From CBDVAK01 sp965371945 (GTDB taxonomy: Bacteria > Pseudomonadota > Gammaproteobacteria > Competibacterales > JAHEDQ01): 18,643 nucleotides of DNA. Shown piece after piece: positions 7,284 to 15,693 of this stretch (position 1 is the stretch's first letter; each line of letters opens with the position of its first letter). The stretch is taken from contig CBDVAK010000033.1 of NCBI GenBank assembly GCA_965371945.1, forward strand, positions 1 through 18,643, given 5' to 3'. The notes under the pieces were generated by a model. That model was not told the origin of the DNA. It was given only the letters and a program-made list of their open reading frames with translations, and made no database searches. The position numbers and the translations under genes were made by a program.

Positions 7284-7754
7284 TCAGCGCGGCGACAACC
7301 CCACTGCCGACAGGGCCTGCCGATCCGGTAGCACCACGCCCTGCAAGGTCGCCAGCCGACCTTCGGCTGCATATTCCAGAGTCACCGACACATCTGCCGG
7401 CGGTAACACACCGGTGCCCCGTTGTGGCCATTCCACCAGCCACAAACAGGCATCGTGCTGATAGTCACGCAGACCGATGTACTCGAGCTCCTCCGGATCA
7501 GCCAGCCGGTACAGATCAAAATGGTAGGCGATCAGGCTTGGCAACCGGTAGGACTCGACCAGCGTGTACGTGGGGCTGCGCACCCTGCCGGGATAGCCCA
7601 GCGCCGCCAGCGAACCCTGCACCAATGTGGTCTTGCCGGCACCCAGCTCGCCGTGCAGATAGACGACTGACGGCAGCCGACAGGCTGTTGCCAGCACGGC
7701 GCCCAAAGCGCGGGTCGCCGAGGCATCGGCCAGCGCCACCGCAATCGATTTCAC
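7284..7754 (-). CDS. tsaE: TsaE, ATPase for tRNA threonylcarbamoyladenosine (t6A37) synthesis
   Basis: TsaE is the small P-loop ATPase that works with TsaB and TsaD to place the t6A modification at A37 of ANN-decoding tRNAs. The 156 residues show Walker A GELGAGKT (35-42), the SPTYTLVESY block (60-69), HFDLYRL (78-84), and LVEWPQRG (106-113) with the conserved E108 and W109. Length is typical of the family. The GTG start at 7754 overlaps the nnr stop in a GTGA junction, so translation is probably coupled to nnr. The nnr-tsaE-amidase order is conserved in gammaproteobacteria. Confidence 0.96.
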   Translation of the reverse strand: MKSIAVALADASATRALGAVLATACRLPSVVYLHGELGAGKTTLVQGSLAALGYPGRVRSPTYTLVESYRLPSLIAYHFDLYRLADPEELEYIGLRDYQHDACLWLVEWPQRGTGVLPPADVSVTLEYAAEGRLATLQGVVLPDRQALSAVGLSPR

Positions 7755-9241
7755 AGGCCGTTCACCAGATGCCGCAAATGCACGAGCAGATCAGTGGCCA
7801 TCAGACCTCTCTCACCCTCACAGGCGGCGCGGTCAGCAGCCGTACCATGCAACCAGGCTCCGACCCGCGCCGCATCCGCGGCAGCCAGCCCCTGCGCCAG
7901 CAAACCGGCGATCACGCCGGTGAGTACATCCCCCATACCGCCGCTGGCCATGCCCGGATTACCGGATTCACAGACACTGACCGGCGCGTCCTCACCACTG
8001 CAGACCAAGGTGCCGGCACCCTTGAGTACGCACACACCGCCGTAGCGTTGCTGTATGGCGCGCACCGCGGCGAACCGGTCTTGCTCGATTATCTGCACAT
8101 CACAGCCCAGCAACTGCGCCGCCTCCCCGGCATGTGGTGTCAGCACCCAACGATCGCTGCTTAGGTGCTGACTGGACAGAGCACGCAGCGCGTCCGCATC
8201 GATCACCGCAGGCAGCTCCAGCGCCAATGCCGCTTCGAACATCATGCTCGCCCACCGCCCCTGGCCCAACCCCGGCCCGATCGCGACCACGGTGGCGCGG
8301 GTCGCGAGCGCGCGCAAGGCTTGTCGGTCGCTGACACCGTGAAACATCACCTCAGGCCGCGCCACCGCCTGACAGGCCGCGTGATCCGACCTCGTGGCGG
8401 CCGAAACCAGCCCGCTGCCCACTCGTGCCGCAGCCTCGGCAGCCATCCTCAAGGCTCCCGCCATGCCGTGATTGCCGCCTACCGCCAGAACGTGGCCATA
8501 GCGGCCCTTGTGCGCCACCCGCGACCGTGTGCCCAGCAAATCGGCGACATCCTCACCGCGGTAGCGTTGCGCCGACACCACGCAATCCCGGTACACGGCC
8601 GCGGGTACCCGCAAGCCATCGAAGTGGATTTCCCCGCAGTAGTCCCTGGCCATACCGGTAAACAGGCCCCGCTTCAGGCCGATAAAGGTGACGGTGCAGA
8701 CAGCTCGCACCGCGGCACCCAGCACCGCACCGGTATCTGCACTGAGCCCGGAGGGGATATCCACCGCCAGAACCGGGGCATCGCTACCGTTGAGCGTCTC
8801 TACGGCGGACAGCCAGTCACCAGCCACGGCGCGCTGCAAGCCGGTACCCAGCAACGCATCGACAACCACGTCCGCAGCGGGCAGCCGGGTGGGTGAAAAG
8901 GCCGCGATCGAAATACCAGCCTGTTCCGCTTGTTGCCACGCCGTGCGCGCATCACCACCAAGTTTCTGTGGTGGGCACAGATACACCACCTCCACGGTCA
9001 TCCCTTGCTCGTGTGCCAGACGGGCGATCACGTAGCCATCCCCGGCATTGTTGCCGGCACCGCATAACACCAGCATTGTCCGGGCCCGTGGCCAACGCCG
9101 GCGCAGCTCGTGAAGACAGGCGGACCCGGCACGGCACATCAATTCGTAACCGGGGATGCCGTGTTCGTGAATGGCGCGACGATCCAGTTCCCGCACCTGC
9201 TCGGCACGGTACAATGCGCTGTCGACCTGCTGATCCTGCAT
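7751..9241 (-). CDS. nnr: Nnr, bifunctional NAD(P)HX epimerase/dehydratase
   Basis: This cytoplasmic repair enzyme restores hydrated, damaged NADH and NADPH: the N-terminal half epimerises NAD(P)HX and the C-terminal half dehydrates the S form using ADP. In the 496 residues, the YjeF-N domain covers about 10-215, with GAGNNAGDGYV (61-71) and the substrate loop VDIPSGL (160-166). The carbohydrate-kinase-like dehydratase covers about 235-490, with HKGRYGHVLAVGG (244-256), TPHAGE (368-373), LKGAGT and the catalytic D438 in GGMGDVLTG. Length matches the fused bacterial form. ATG at 9241 has only a distant AAGG upstream. It is divergent from queG across 51 bases, as in E. coli, and overlaps tsaE downstream. 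Confidence 0.96.
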   Translation of the reverse strand: MQDQQVDSALYRAEQVRELDRRAIHEHGIPGYELMCRAGSACLHELRRRWPRARTMLVLCGAGNNAGDGYVIARLAHEQGMTVEVVYLCPPQKLGGDARTAWQQAEQAGISIAAFSPTRLPAADVVVDALLGTGLQRAVAGDWLSAVETLNGSDAPVLAVDIPSGLSADTGAVLGAAVRAVCTVTFIGLKRGLFTGMARDYCGEIHFDGLRVPAAVYRDCVVSAQRYRGEDVADLLGTRSRVAHKGRYGHVLAVGGNHGMAGALRMAAEAAARVGSGLVSAATRSDHAACQAVARPEVMFHGVSDRQALRALATRATVVAIGPGLGQGRWASMMFEAALALELPAVIDADALRALSSQHLSSDRWVLTPHAGEAAQLLGCDVQIIEQDRFAAVRAIQQRYGGVCVLKGAGTLVCSGEDAPVSVCESGNPGMASGGMGDVLTGVIAGLLAQGLAAADAARVGAWLHGTAADRAACEGERGLMATDLLVHLRHLVNGL

Positions 9242-9292
9242 GGCGGCTATACACCTTAGAATATTGAATCAAAGGCCCGACAGTAACCGCCC
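9242..9292. promoter_or_regulatory. Divergent nnr/queG intergenic region
   Basis: These 51 bases must hold, or lie next to, promoters for both the nnr and queG units. An A/T-rich core (about 9258-9273, AGAATATTGAATCAAA) is the likely site of -10 elements. I could not define matched -35/-10 pairs with confidence. Confidence 0.35.
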
Positions 9293-10435
9293 ATGGCGTC
9301 AGGTTCCAGATCCGCTAGCCGCTACGTGACCGAATCCGATCCGGATTTGGACTCACCCGATCGCCCTCGAGCCCTGGCGAAAAGGATTCGGCATTGGGCC
9401 CGCGAACTGGGTTTTCAACGCATCGGAATCACCGACATAGACCTCGCCAGCGCCGAGTCACGACTGCGCGACTGGGTACGACGGGGTTACCACGGGGAAA
9501 TGACCTACATGACCCGGCACGGCAAACGCCGGAGCCGCCCTGCGGAGCTGGTGCCGGATACCTTGCGTATCATCAGTGTCCGCATGGACTATCTGCCACC
9601 TCCAGGCCAGGCTGCCTGGAGCGTGCTGCAGGATGCGCGCCTGGGTTACGTGTCACGCTACGCGCTGGGCCGCGACTATCACAAACTGATACGCAAGAGA
9701 CTGCAGCGACTGGCGGACCGCATGCAACAGTCCTGGGGGCCGTTCGGATACCGCGCTTTTTGCGACAGCGCGCCGGTCATGGAAAAACCGTTGGCCGAGA
9801 AAGCCGGGCTGGGCTGGATCGGAAAACACTCCAACCTGCTCAGTCGCGACAGTGGCTCGTGGTTCTTTCTGGGCGAACTCTATACCGATCTGCCACTGCC
9901 GGTGGACCCACCCGCAGCCAACCATTGCGGTCGCTGCAGATCCTGTATCGACATCTGCCCGACCCAGGCCATCGTCGCACCCTATGTGGTCGATGCGCGA
10001 CGCTGCATATCCTATCTGACCATCGAGCTGCGCGGCGCCATTCCGGTGCCGCTGCGCGCTGCGATGGGCAACCGCATCTACGGATGTGACGACTGCCAGC
10101 TGGTGTGCCCTTGGAATCGCTTCGCCGTGGCTACCGCGGAGAAAGACTTCCTGCCCCGTCACGGCCTCGACGCTACCCCTCTGCACGTCTTGTTCGGCTG
10201 GGACGAAACCACCTTCCTGCGCAACACAGAAGGCAGCGCGATCCGCAGGATCGGACACATTGGCTGGCTCAGGAACATCGCCGTGGCGCTCGGCAACGGC
10301 CCCGGCGATGCAGAGGATCTGGTCGCACTGCGCTCCCGCATCCATTACCCCCATCCGATGGTCAGGGAACACGTCACCTGGGCGTTGAGCCAGCATGCAG
10401 GGCGTGACCAACGACGACCCGGTGCGCGGGTATGA
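9293..10435 (+). CDS. queG: QueG, epoxyqueuosine reductase
   Basis: QueG performs the last step of queuosine synthesis in tRNA (Asp, Asn, His, Tyr), reducing epoxyqueuosine with cobalamin and two [4Fe-4S] clusters. The 380 residues contain the N-terminal cobalamin-binding region with YVSRYALGRDYHK (119-131), DSAPVMEKPLAEKAGLGW (158-175; D158 is the likely proton donor), and the ferredoxin-like part. The latter has C212, C215, C218 and C222 in CGRCRSCIDICP and a second set at C265, C268 and C272 in CDDCQLVCP. A conserved C238 lies in RRCISYLTIE. Length equals E. coli QueG (379). ATG at 9293 has no strong Shine-Dalgarno, and GTG at 9326 is a possible alternative. The stop overlaps the glgA start (ATGA), implying cotranscription. 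Confidence 0.96.
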   Translation: MASGSRSASRYVTESDPDLDSPDRPRALAKRIRHWARELGFQRIGITDIDLASAESRLRDWVRRGYHGEMTYMTRHGKRRSRPAELVPDTLRIISVRMDYLPPPGQAAWSVLQDARLGYVSRYALGRDYHKLIRKRLQRLADRMQQSWGPFGYRAFCDSAPVMEKPLAEKAGLGWIGKHSNLLSRDSGSWFFLGELYTDLPLPVDPPAANHCGRCRSCIDICPTQAIVAPYVVDARRCISYLTIELRGAIPVPLRAAMGNRIYGCDDCQLVCPWNRFAVATAEKDFLPRHGLDATPLHVLFGWDETTFLRNTEGSAIRRIGHIGWLRNIAVALGNGPGDAEDLVALRSRIHYPHPMVREHVTWALSQHAGRDQRRPGARV

Positions 10436-11892
10436 AAATCCTGTTTGCCACCAGCGAGGTCGAACCCCTGGTCCGGGCGGGCGGCCTGGCGGAAGTATCG
10501 TTCGGCCTGCCCCGCGCATTGCGCCGGTTGGGCGATGATGTGCGGTTGATCCTGCCTTGCTATCCGCAGGCCCTGAAAGCAGTCAGCGGGCTGGAGGAGC
10601 TGACGCGGTTGCAGATTGGCGAAACCGGGGATTCGGTACGCATCCTGGGCGGCAACATTGCCGGCGCCGGGTTGCCCATACTGCTGGTGGACTCTCCGCG
10701 CCACTTCGAACGCCAGGGCGGACCCTACGCCAGCGAGGATGGTGACGAATGGGCGGACAACGCGCAACGTTTCGCGCTGTTCTGCCGAGCGGTTCACACC
10801 CTGGTTTCCACCCCCGGGCAGGCCGGCTGGAAACCCGAGATCGTGCATTGCCACGACTGGCAGACCGGACTGCTGCCAGTGCTCCTGAGCACCACACAAG
10901 AGGCTCCCGCAACGCTGTTTACCGTGCACAATCTGGCCGATCAGGGCCTGTTCAGCTGGGAGGTGTTCCACCAACTGCGTCTGGCCGGCGAACTGTGGAA
11001 CCGGCACGGCCTGGAACATTACGGGAACTTCTCCTTTATCAAGGGTGGGCTTGCCTACGCTGACCGCATCAATACCGTCAGTCCGACCTATGCCCGCGAC
11101 ATTCAGACCGATATTCTGGGGTTCGGATTTGATGATGTCCTGCGACGTAACGCGAGCCGCTTGTCGGGGATACTCAACGGTGTGGACTACGAACTCTGGG
11201 ATCCGCAATCCGACCCGCATTTACCGGTCAACTATGGCCCTGACAACCTGGCAGACAAAGCCGCCAGCAAAGCGGCGTTGCAACGCTGGGTGGATCTGGA
11301 CCATTCGCCTCACAGCGTGCTGCTGGTACATGCCGGCAAGCTATTGCCGAGACGCGGCAGCGACCTGTTGCTGAAACTGGCTCCCCGGCTCGGGGAGATG
11401 GACGCCCAACTGCTGGTCATGGGTCGTGGCGATCCATTGCTCGAGCAAGCATTCAGCCGCGAGGCGTGCCGCCATCCAGGCCGGGTGGCAACCATCATCG
11501 GCGATGACGACGCTCTCATGCATCTGTTGATTGCAGGTGGTGACATACTGCTGATTCCATCCCGCTTCGAACCCTGTGGTCTGGGACAGTTGCACGCCCT
11601 GCGTTATGGCACCGTGCCGGTGGCCCACCGTACCGGAGGGCTTGCCGATACCATCGAGGATGCCGGGACCAGCGCGGTTCCGCGGTCCGGCAGCACCGGA
11701 TACTGCTACGAGGGATCGTCCGCCGACGAGTTGATCAACGCGGTAAGCCGTGCCCTGCACCAATATCGGCACAATCCGGCTCAGTGGCGGTTGCTGATGC
11801 GACGCGGCATGGATCGCGATTTCAGCTGGAGACGCAGTGCCCTGCGCTACCAGGCACTGTATTCGGAAGTGTGTCAAATGCGCAGGAGCTGA
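10432..11892 (+). CDS. glgA: Glycogen/starch synthase-like GT5 glycosyltransferase
   Basis: Family members add glucose from ADP-glucose to the non-reducing end of alpha-1,4-glucan in the cytoplasm. The 486 residues show the GT5 plan: RAGGLAEVSFGLP (15-27), HCHDWQTGL (139-147), FTVHNLADQG (163-172), NTVSPTYARDI (214-224), ILNGVDYELW (247-256), SRFEPCGLGQL (377-387, with E380) and RTGGLADTI (400-408). Several sites differ from E. coli GlgA: K15 is R15, R300 corresponds to K303, K305 to R308, the Tyr of NLAYQG is D170, and the Tyr of GYHEAFSH is D358. These are mostly charge-conserving at the ADP-glucose site, so activity is plausible but donor affinity or specificity may be shifted. It is coupled to queG through ATGA, and no other glycogen gene is in the window. 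Confidence 0.88.
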   Translation: MKILFATSEVEPLVRAGGLAEVSFGLPRALRRLGDDVRLILPCYPQALKAVSGLEELTRLQIGETGDSVRILGGNIAGAGLPILLVDSPRHFERQGGPYASEDGDEWADNAQRFALFCRAVHTLVSTPGQAGWKPEIVHCHDWQTGLLPVLLSTTQEAPATLFTVHNLADQGLFSWEVFHQLRLAGELWNRHGLEHYGNFSFIKGGLAYADRINTVSPTYARDIQTDILGFGFDDVLRRNASRLSGILNGVDYELWDPQSDPHLPVNYGPDNLADKAASKAALQRWVDLDHSPHSVLLVHAGKLLPRRGSDLLLKLAPRLGEMDAQLLVMGRGDPLLEQAFSREACRHPGRVATIIGDDDALMHLLIAGGDILLIPSRFEPCGLGQLHALRYGTVPVAHRTGGLADTIEDAGTSAVPRSGSTGYCYEGSSADELINAVSRALHQYRHNPAQWRLLMRRGMDRDFSWRRSALRYQALYSEVCQMRRS

Positions 11893-11998
11893 CACCCCGG
11901 AACATTCGAGCCCGTTCCGTTGGATCGCAGGTCACAAGACTGGTAAGTTGACCCCGAGCAGCCTAGGAGGCTGTCATCAGCGTGGTGCCGAACCCTCC
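11893..11998 (+). promoter_or_regulatory. glgA-ppc spacer with a candidate ppc promoter
   Basis: TTGACC (11948-11953) and TGTCAT (11972-11977), 18 bases apart, form a moderate sigma-70 match (5/6 and 4/6), which would start transcription about 15 bases before the ppc ATG. The spacer also holds the perfect short palindrome CAGCCT-AGG-AGGCTG (11959-11973), which carries a 12-base match to the end of the inverted-repeat element near hflX. No terminator for glgA is evident, so readthrough into ppc is possible. Confidence 0.3.
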
Positions 11999-14803
11999 AT
12001 GAACGATCGCCGGGACCGTGAGCTGCGCTCCAGGGAAAGACTGCTGGGCGGGCTGCTCGGGGAGGTGCTGCGGACTCAGGAGCGCGGCAGCGTATTCGCT
12101 GCCGTGGAGACCCTGCGCAAAGGGTTCATTGCCCTGCGTCGACGCGAGGACCCGCTACAACGGCGCAAGTTGATGCGCTTGATCGAGCGTTTGTCGGCAC
12201 CGCAACTGACCCACGTGATCCGCGCCTTTCACAGCTATTACCTGCTTGCCAACCTCGCCGAGGAGGGGGTACGCCACCACCAGCGCCGGGTTCAGGTGGC
12301 ATCGGGCCGGCATCTGTGGCGAGGCTCCTTCGAAGACACCGTGCGTGCGCTGCGCGAGCAGGGGGTGGACCCGCAACAACTACAGACCATGCTGCGGCGA
12401 CTCAGTTTCGTACCCGTGTTCACCGCCCACCCCACCGAGGCAAAGCGCCGCACCATACTGGAAGCACTGCGGCGGATATTCGTGGAGAACGAGCAACTGA
12501 ATAACACCCGGTTGAGTCGTTTTCAGCGTGGGGAGATCATCTCCCGGCTGCGCGCCATGATCCAGATCCTGTGGAAGACCGATGAGGTCCGGGTTCATCG
12601 ACCCAGCGTCGAGAACGAGGTACGCAACGGCCTCTACTATTTTCGGGAATCGATATTCAGCGCGGTTCCGGCCCTGTACCGGAACCTGGAGCGTGGGATC
12701 AGACGCGCCTACGCGGACAGCGACCCTGACGCCCGCGTCAAGGTGCCCGGTTTCCTGCGTTTCGGCTCCTGGATCGGTGGCGACCGGGACGGCAACCCCA
12801 ATGTCACACCGGAGACCACCCGACGGGCCTTGCGGCTGCAGGCGCAGACCGTGATTGACGAATACCTGACCCGCGTGCGACAGCTTTCCCACATCCTGAC
12901 CCACTCGAGCCTGCTGGTCAGAACCTCGGACGCTTTTCGCGCCAGTATGGAGCGAGACAGACTGGTGGCGCGCAGAGCATTTCGCGATCAACCACAAAAA
13001 TTCAGCCAGGAACCCTACCGGCGCAAACTCTCGGTCATGGCCTACCGGCTGCGGTGCAACCAGGCGTTGCTGGAGCAGAGACTGGGCGGCTACCTGGGAG
13101 GTGACCGGGGTCTGGGCTACGCATCCGAGCACGAGTTTCTCGATGACCTGCTGTTGATTCGCGACTCGCTTCGTTCACACGGCGACGCCAACATCGCGGC
13201 CGGCAGCCTCAAGGACCTGATCCGCCTGACCGAAACCTTCGGGTTTTATCTCGCCGCCCTCGATCTGCGCCAGGAATCCACCCGGCACACCGAGGCGGTA
13301 GCCGAAATCCTGGCTGACGCAGGCTGGGAACGCAACTACCAGGGCCTGCAGGAGCATGCCAGGGAAGAGCTGCTGGCCGCACTGCTGAAACGTCCGCAGC
13401 CGTTTCCTCTGGAGACGCTGGCGCTTTCGGAATCCTGCCAGCAGACCCTGGAAGTCTTCCACACCGTGTCCGACATGCGTGAGGAGATCAGTCCCGACGC
13501 ATTCGGCTGTTACGTGATTTCGATGACTCGCAGTGCCAGCAACGTACTCGAGGTGATGTTTCTGGCCACCCTGGCGGGACTGGCGGGATACCATGAAGAT
13601 GGTACCTGCCACTGCAGCTTGCGAGTCGCACCGTTGTTCGAAACCATCGACGACCTGACCCGTGCCGAGAACATCCTGGGAACCTTGTTCGGGATGCCGG
13701 AATACCGGGAACTCCTGCGTGCATCCGGCAACCTGCAGGAGATCATGCTGGGCTACTCGGACTCAGGCAAGGATGGCGGCATCCTCGCTTCCTCCTGGAA
13801 CCTGTACCACGCGCAACGCGCCATCGTGGCGCTGGCGACCGACCACAACGTGGACACACGTCTGTTTCACGGTCGCGGTGGTACGGTGGGCCGGGGCGGT
13901 GGCCCAACTCATGATTCGATACTGGCGCAACCGCCGGGAACCGTGCGTGGACGCATCAAATTCACCGAGCAAGGCGAGGTACTGTCCTTCAAGTACAGCA
14001 ATCCGGAAACCGCGGTGTTCGAATTGTCGATGGGCATCAGCGGACTCATGAAGGCCAGCGCAAATGTAGCCGCCAGCGATACCGGTGACCTGGATCAACC
14101 GCAGCGAATCATGGAGCAACTGGCCAAATCCGGTGAGCACGCCTATCGCCAACTGACTGATCGCACCGAAGGATTCATGGACTATTTCTATGAAGCCACA
14201 CCGGTCGACGAACTGGCGTTGCTCAACATCGGTTCAAGGCCCTCGCACCGCGACAGAAAGGACCGCTCCAAACACTCGGTACGAGCCATACCCTGGGTAT
14301 TTGGCTGGGCGCAGGCCAGACACACGCTGCCGGCCTGGTACGGCCTCGGCGAAGCGTTGGAACGGTGGATCGGTGACCAGCCGGCCAGGCTCGGGCAACT
14401 ACGCCAGCTCTATCTCGACTGGCCGTTCTTCAATACCCTGATTGAGAACAGCCAGATGGCGCTGGCCAAAGCGGAGATGGGAACCGCACACCAGTACGCC
14501 GGGCTGTGCCACGACCCGAACACCGGTACGCGGGTGTTCGATCTGATCAACCGCGAATACCTGCGTACCTGCAAACAGATACAGGCAATCACCAATAGCA
14601 CCGGGCTGCTGAAACACAACCCCGAGCTGGCCCGCTCGCTGGCCTGGCGGGACCCCTATCTGGACCCGATCAACCACATCCAGATCACACTCCTGAAGCG
14701 TTACCGCAGCCGGGATGCGGACGCCGACGGTGAATCCGAATGGCTACAACCACTGCTGCGCTCGATCAACGCGCTTGCCGCCGGTATGCGCAATACCGGC
14801 TGA
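11999..14803 (+). CDS. ppc: Phosphoenolpyruvate carboxylase
   Basis: PPC carboxylates phosphoenolpyruvate with bicarbonate to oxaloacetate, refilling the TCA cycle. From ATG at 11999 the protein has 934 residues, somewhat longer than E. coli PPC (883). Catalytic H144 lies in FTAHPTE (equivalent to E. coli H138). GDRDGNPNVT is at about 262-271. The glycine-rich FHGRGGTVGRGGGP contains R626 (equivalent to E. coli R587), and SGKDGGILASSWNLYHAQ precedes it. The protein ends in the family-typical RNTG. The frame stays open upstream to 11837, inside glgA, but those 54 residues look unrelated to PPC, so the ATG at 11999 is preferred. No good Shine-Dalgarno precedes it. It converges on panC with an 8-base gap. 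PPC enzymes of this type are commonly controlled by acetyl-CoA and aspartate. Confidence 0.95.
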   Translation: MNDRRDRELRSRERLLGGLLGEVLRTQERGSVFAAVETLRKGFIALRRREDPLQRRKLMRLIERLSAPQLTHVIRAFHSYYLLANLAEEGVRHHQRRVQVASGRHLWRGSFEDTVRALREQGVDPQQLQTMLRRLSFVPVFTAHPTEAKRRTILEALRRIFVENEQLNNTRLSRFQRGEIISRLRAMIQILWKTDEVRVHRPSVENEVRNGLYYFRESIFSAVPALYRNLERGIRRAYADSDPDARVKVPGFLRFGSWIGGDRDGNPNVTPETTRRALRLQAQTVIDEYLTRVRQLSHILTHSSLLVRTSDAFRASMERDRLVARRAFRDQPQKFSQEPYRRKLSVMAYRLRCNQALLEQRLGGYLGGDRGLGYASEHEFLDDLLLIRDSLRSHGDANIAAGSLKDLIRLTETFGFYLAALDLRQESTRHTEAVAEILADAGWERNYQGLQEHAREELLAALLKRPQPFPLETLALSESCQQTLEVFHTVSDMREEISPDAFGCYVISMTRSASNVLEVMFLATLAGLAGYHEDGTCHCSLRVAPLFETIDDLTRAENILGTLFGMPEYRELLRASGNLQEIMLGYSDSGKDGGILASSWNLYHAQRAIVALATDHNVDTRLFHGRGGTVGRGGGPTHDSILAQPPGTVRGRIKFTEQGEVLSFKYSNPETAVFELSMGISGLMKASANVAASDTGDLDQPQRIMEQLAKSGEHAYRQLTDRTEGFMDYFYEATPVDELALLNIGSRPSHRDRKDRSKHSVRAIPWVFGWAQARHTLPAWYGLGEALERWIGDQPARLGQLRQLYLDWPFFNTLIENSQMALAKAEMGTAHQYAGLCHDPNTGTRVFDLINREYLRTCKQIQAITNSTGLLKHNPELARSLAWRDPYLDPINHIQITLLKRYRSRDADADGESEWLQPLLRSINALAAGMRNTG

Positions 14804-14826
14804 GCTGCACCTCAAACGACCGGTAT
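14781..14826. terminator. Possible alternative hairpins at the ppc/panC convergence
   Basis: CCGGTAT (14781-14787), ATACCGG (14793-14799) and CCGGTAT (14820-14826) can pair in two exclusive ways: a tight 7-bp hairpin with a 5-base loop within the last ppc codons, or a hairpin with a 20-base loop spanning both stop codons. There is no T-run on either strand, so it is not a classical intrinsic terminator. It might slow or protect both 3' ends. Confidence 0.3.
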
Positions 14827-15663
14827 GTTGTCGATCAGGCGGGCCTCGCCGAGCCAGGCTGCGGCCAGAATCCTCAGCGCCTCCACATTGTCCTCGGCGC
14901 CAGGTTCCAGCAGATCGACGCCACGTCGGATCACGAAGTAGTCCGGGGCGAACCCCGACTCGCGCAGATGCGCAGTTGATTGCGCCTCGATGTTCGCGTA
15001 CCGGGTTTCACCTCCCTGAACTCGTGCGGCGGCCCGCTGCATGGTGCGATAGAGTTCGGGGGCCTGCTGGCGCTGTGTCTGTGTCAGGTAGCGGTTTCTG
15101 GAACTCATCGCCAGCCCGTCCGGTTCCCGGACCGTGGCAGCACCTGCGATCTTCACCGGCAACGCCAGATCCTCAACCATACGCTCGATGACCCGTAGCT
15201 GCTGCCAGTCCTTTTCCCCAAACACCGCAAGGTCCGGCGCCACCATGTTCAACAACTTGCAAACCACGGTGGCAACACCACGGAAGTGTCCCGGGCGCAT
15301 CGCGCCACAGAGTATGTCGGACAACACGGGCACCTCGACATGGGTACTGTTCTGGTGACCATTGGGGTAGACCTCGGTGACCAGTGGCGCAAACAACGTC
15401 TCAACCCCCGACTCCCGGAGCCTGGCAACGTCGGCATCCATGGTGCGGGGATAGCTCTCATAGTCTTCCCCGAGGCCAAACTGGGTGGGATTGACGAAGA
15501 TGCTGACCACGACGTGATCGGCGCGTTCCGCGGCCGCGGACATGAGCGATTGGTGGCCGCCGTGCAGATTGCCAAGCGTCGGTACCAGCGCGACCCGCTC
15601 GCCGCGCCCACGCCATTCCGCGACCCGTGTACGCAGGTCGGCTACACGTTCCAGTATCAGCAT
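14812..15663 (-). CDS. panC: PanC, pantothenate synthetase
   Basis: PanC joins pantoate and beta-alanine with ATP, via a pantoyl-adenylate, to give pantothenate, the coenzyme A precursor. The 283 residues show the nucleotidyltransferase HIGH-type motif PTLGNLHGGH (28-37, with H34 and H37), SIFVNPTQF (54-62), the central FGEKDWQQL (148-156), and the KMSKS-like MSSRNRYL (186-193). Length matches the family (about 283). ATG at 15663 has AAGGGG four bases upstream. It follows panB by 30 bases and is clearly in the same unit. panD is not adjacent; the next gene downstream is the convergent ppc. Confidence 0.97.
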   Translation of the reverse strand: MLILERVADLRTRVAEWRGRGERVALVPTLGNLHGGHQSLMSAAAERADHVVVSIFVNPTQFGLGEDYESYPRTMDADVARLRESGVETLFAPLVTEVYPNGHQNSTHVEVPVLSDILCGAMRPGHFRGVATVVCKLLNMVAPDLAVFGEKDWQQLRVIERMVEDLALPVKIAGAATVREPDGLAMSSRNRYLTQTQRQQAPELYRTMQRAAARVQGGETRYANIEAQSTAHLRESGFAPDYFVIRRGVDLLEPGAEDNVEALRILAAAWLGEARLIDNIPVV

Positions 15664-15693
15664 GACACCCCTTGTGACGCGCTGCTTAGCGAC

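Noticed and set aside
7274..8164. Plus-strand open frame opposite tsaE and nnr
   Set aside because: Antisense to conserved genes and Pro/Arg/His-rich in the manner of a shadow frame; no family resemblance.
11837..11998. N-terminal extension of ppc into glgA
   Set aside because: The 54 upstream residues do not resemble PPC and overlap glgA; the ATG at 11999 gives a family-like N-terminus.
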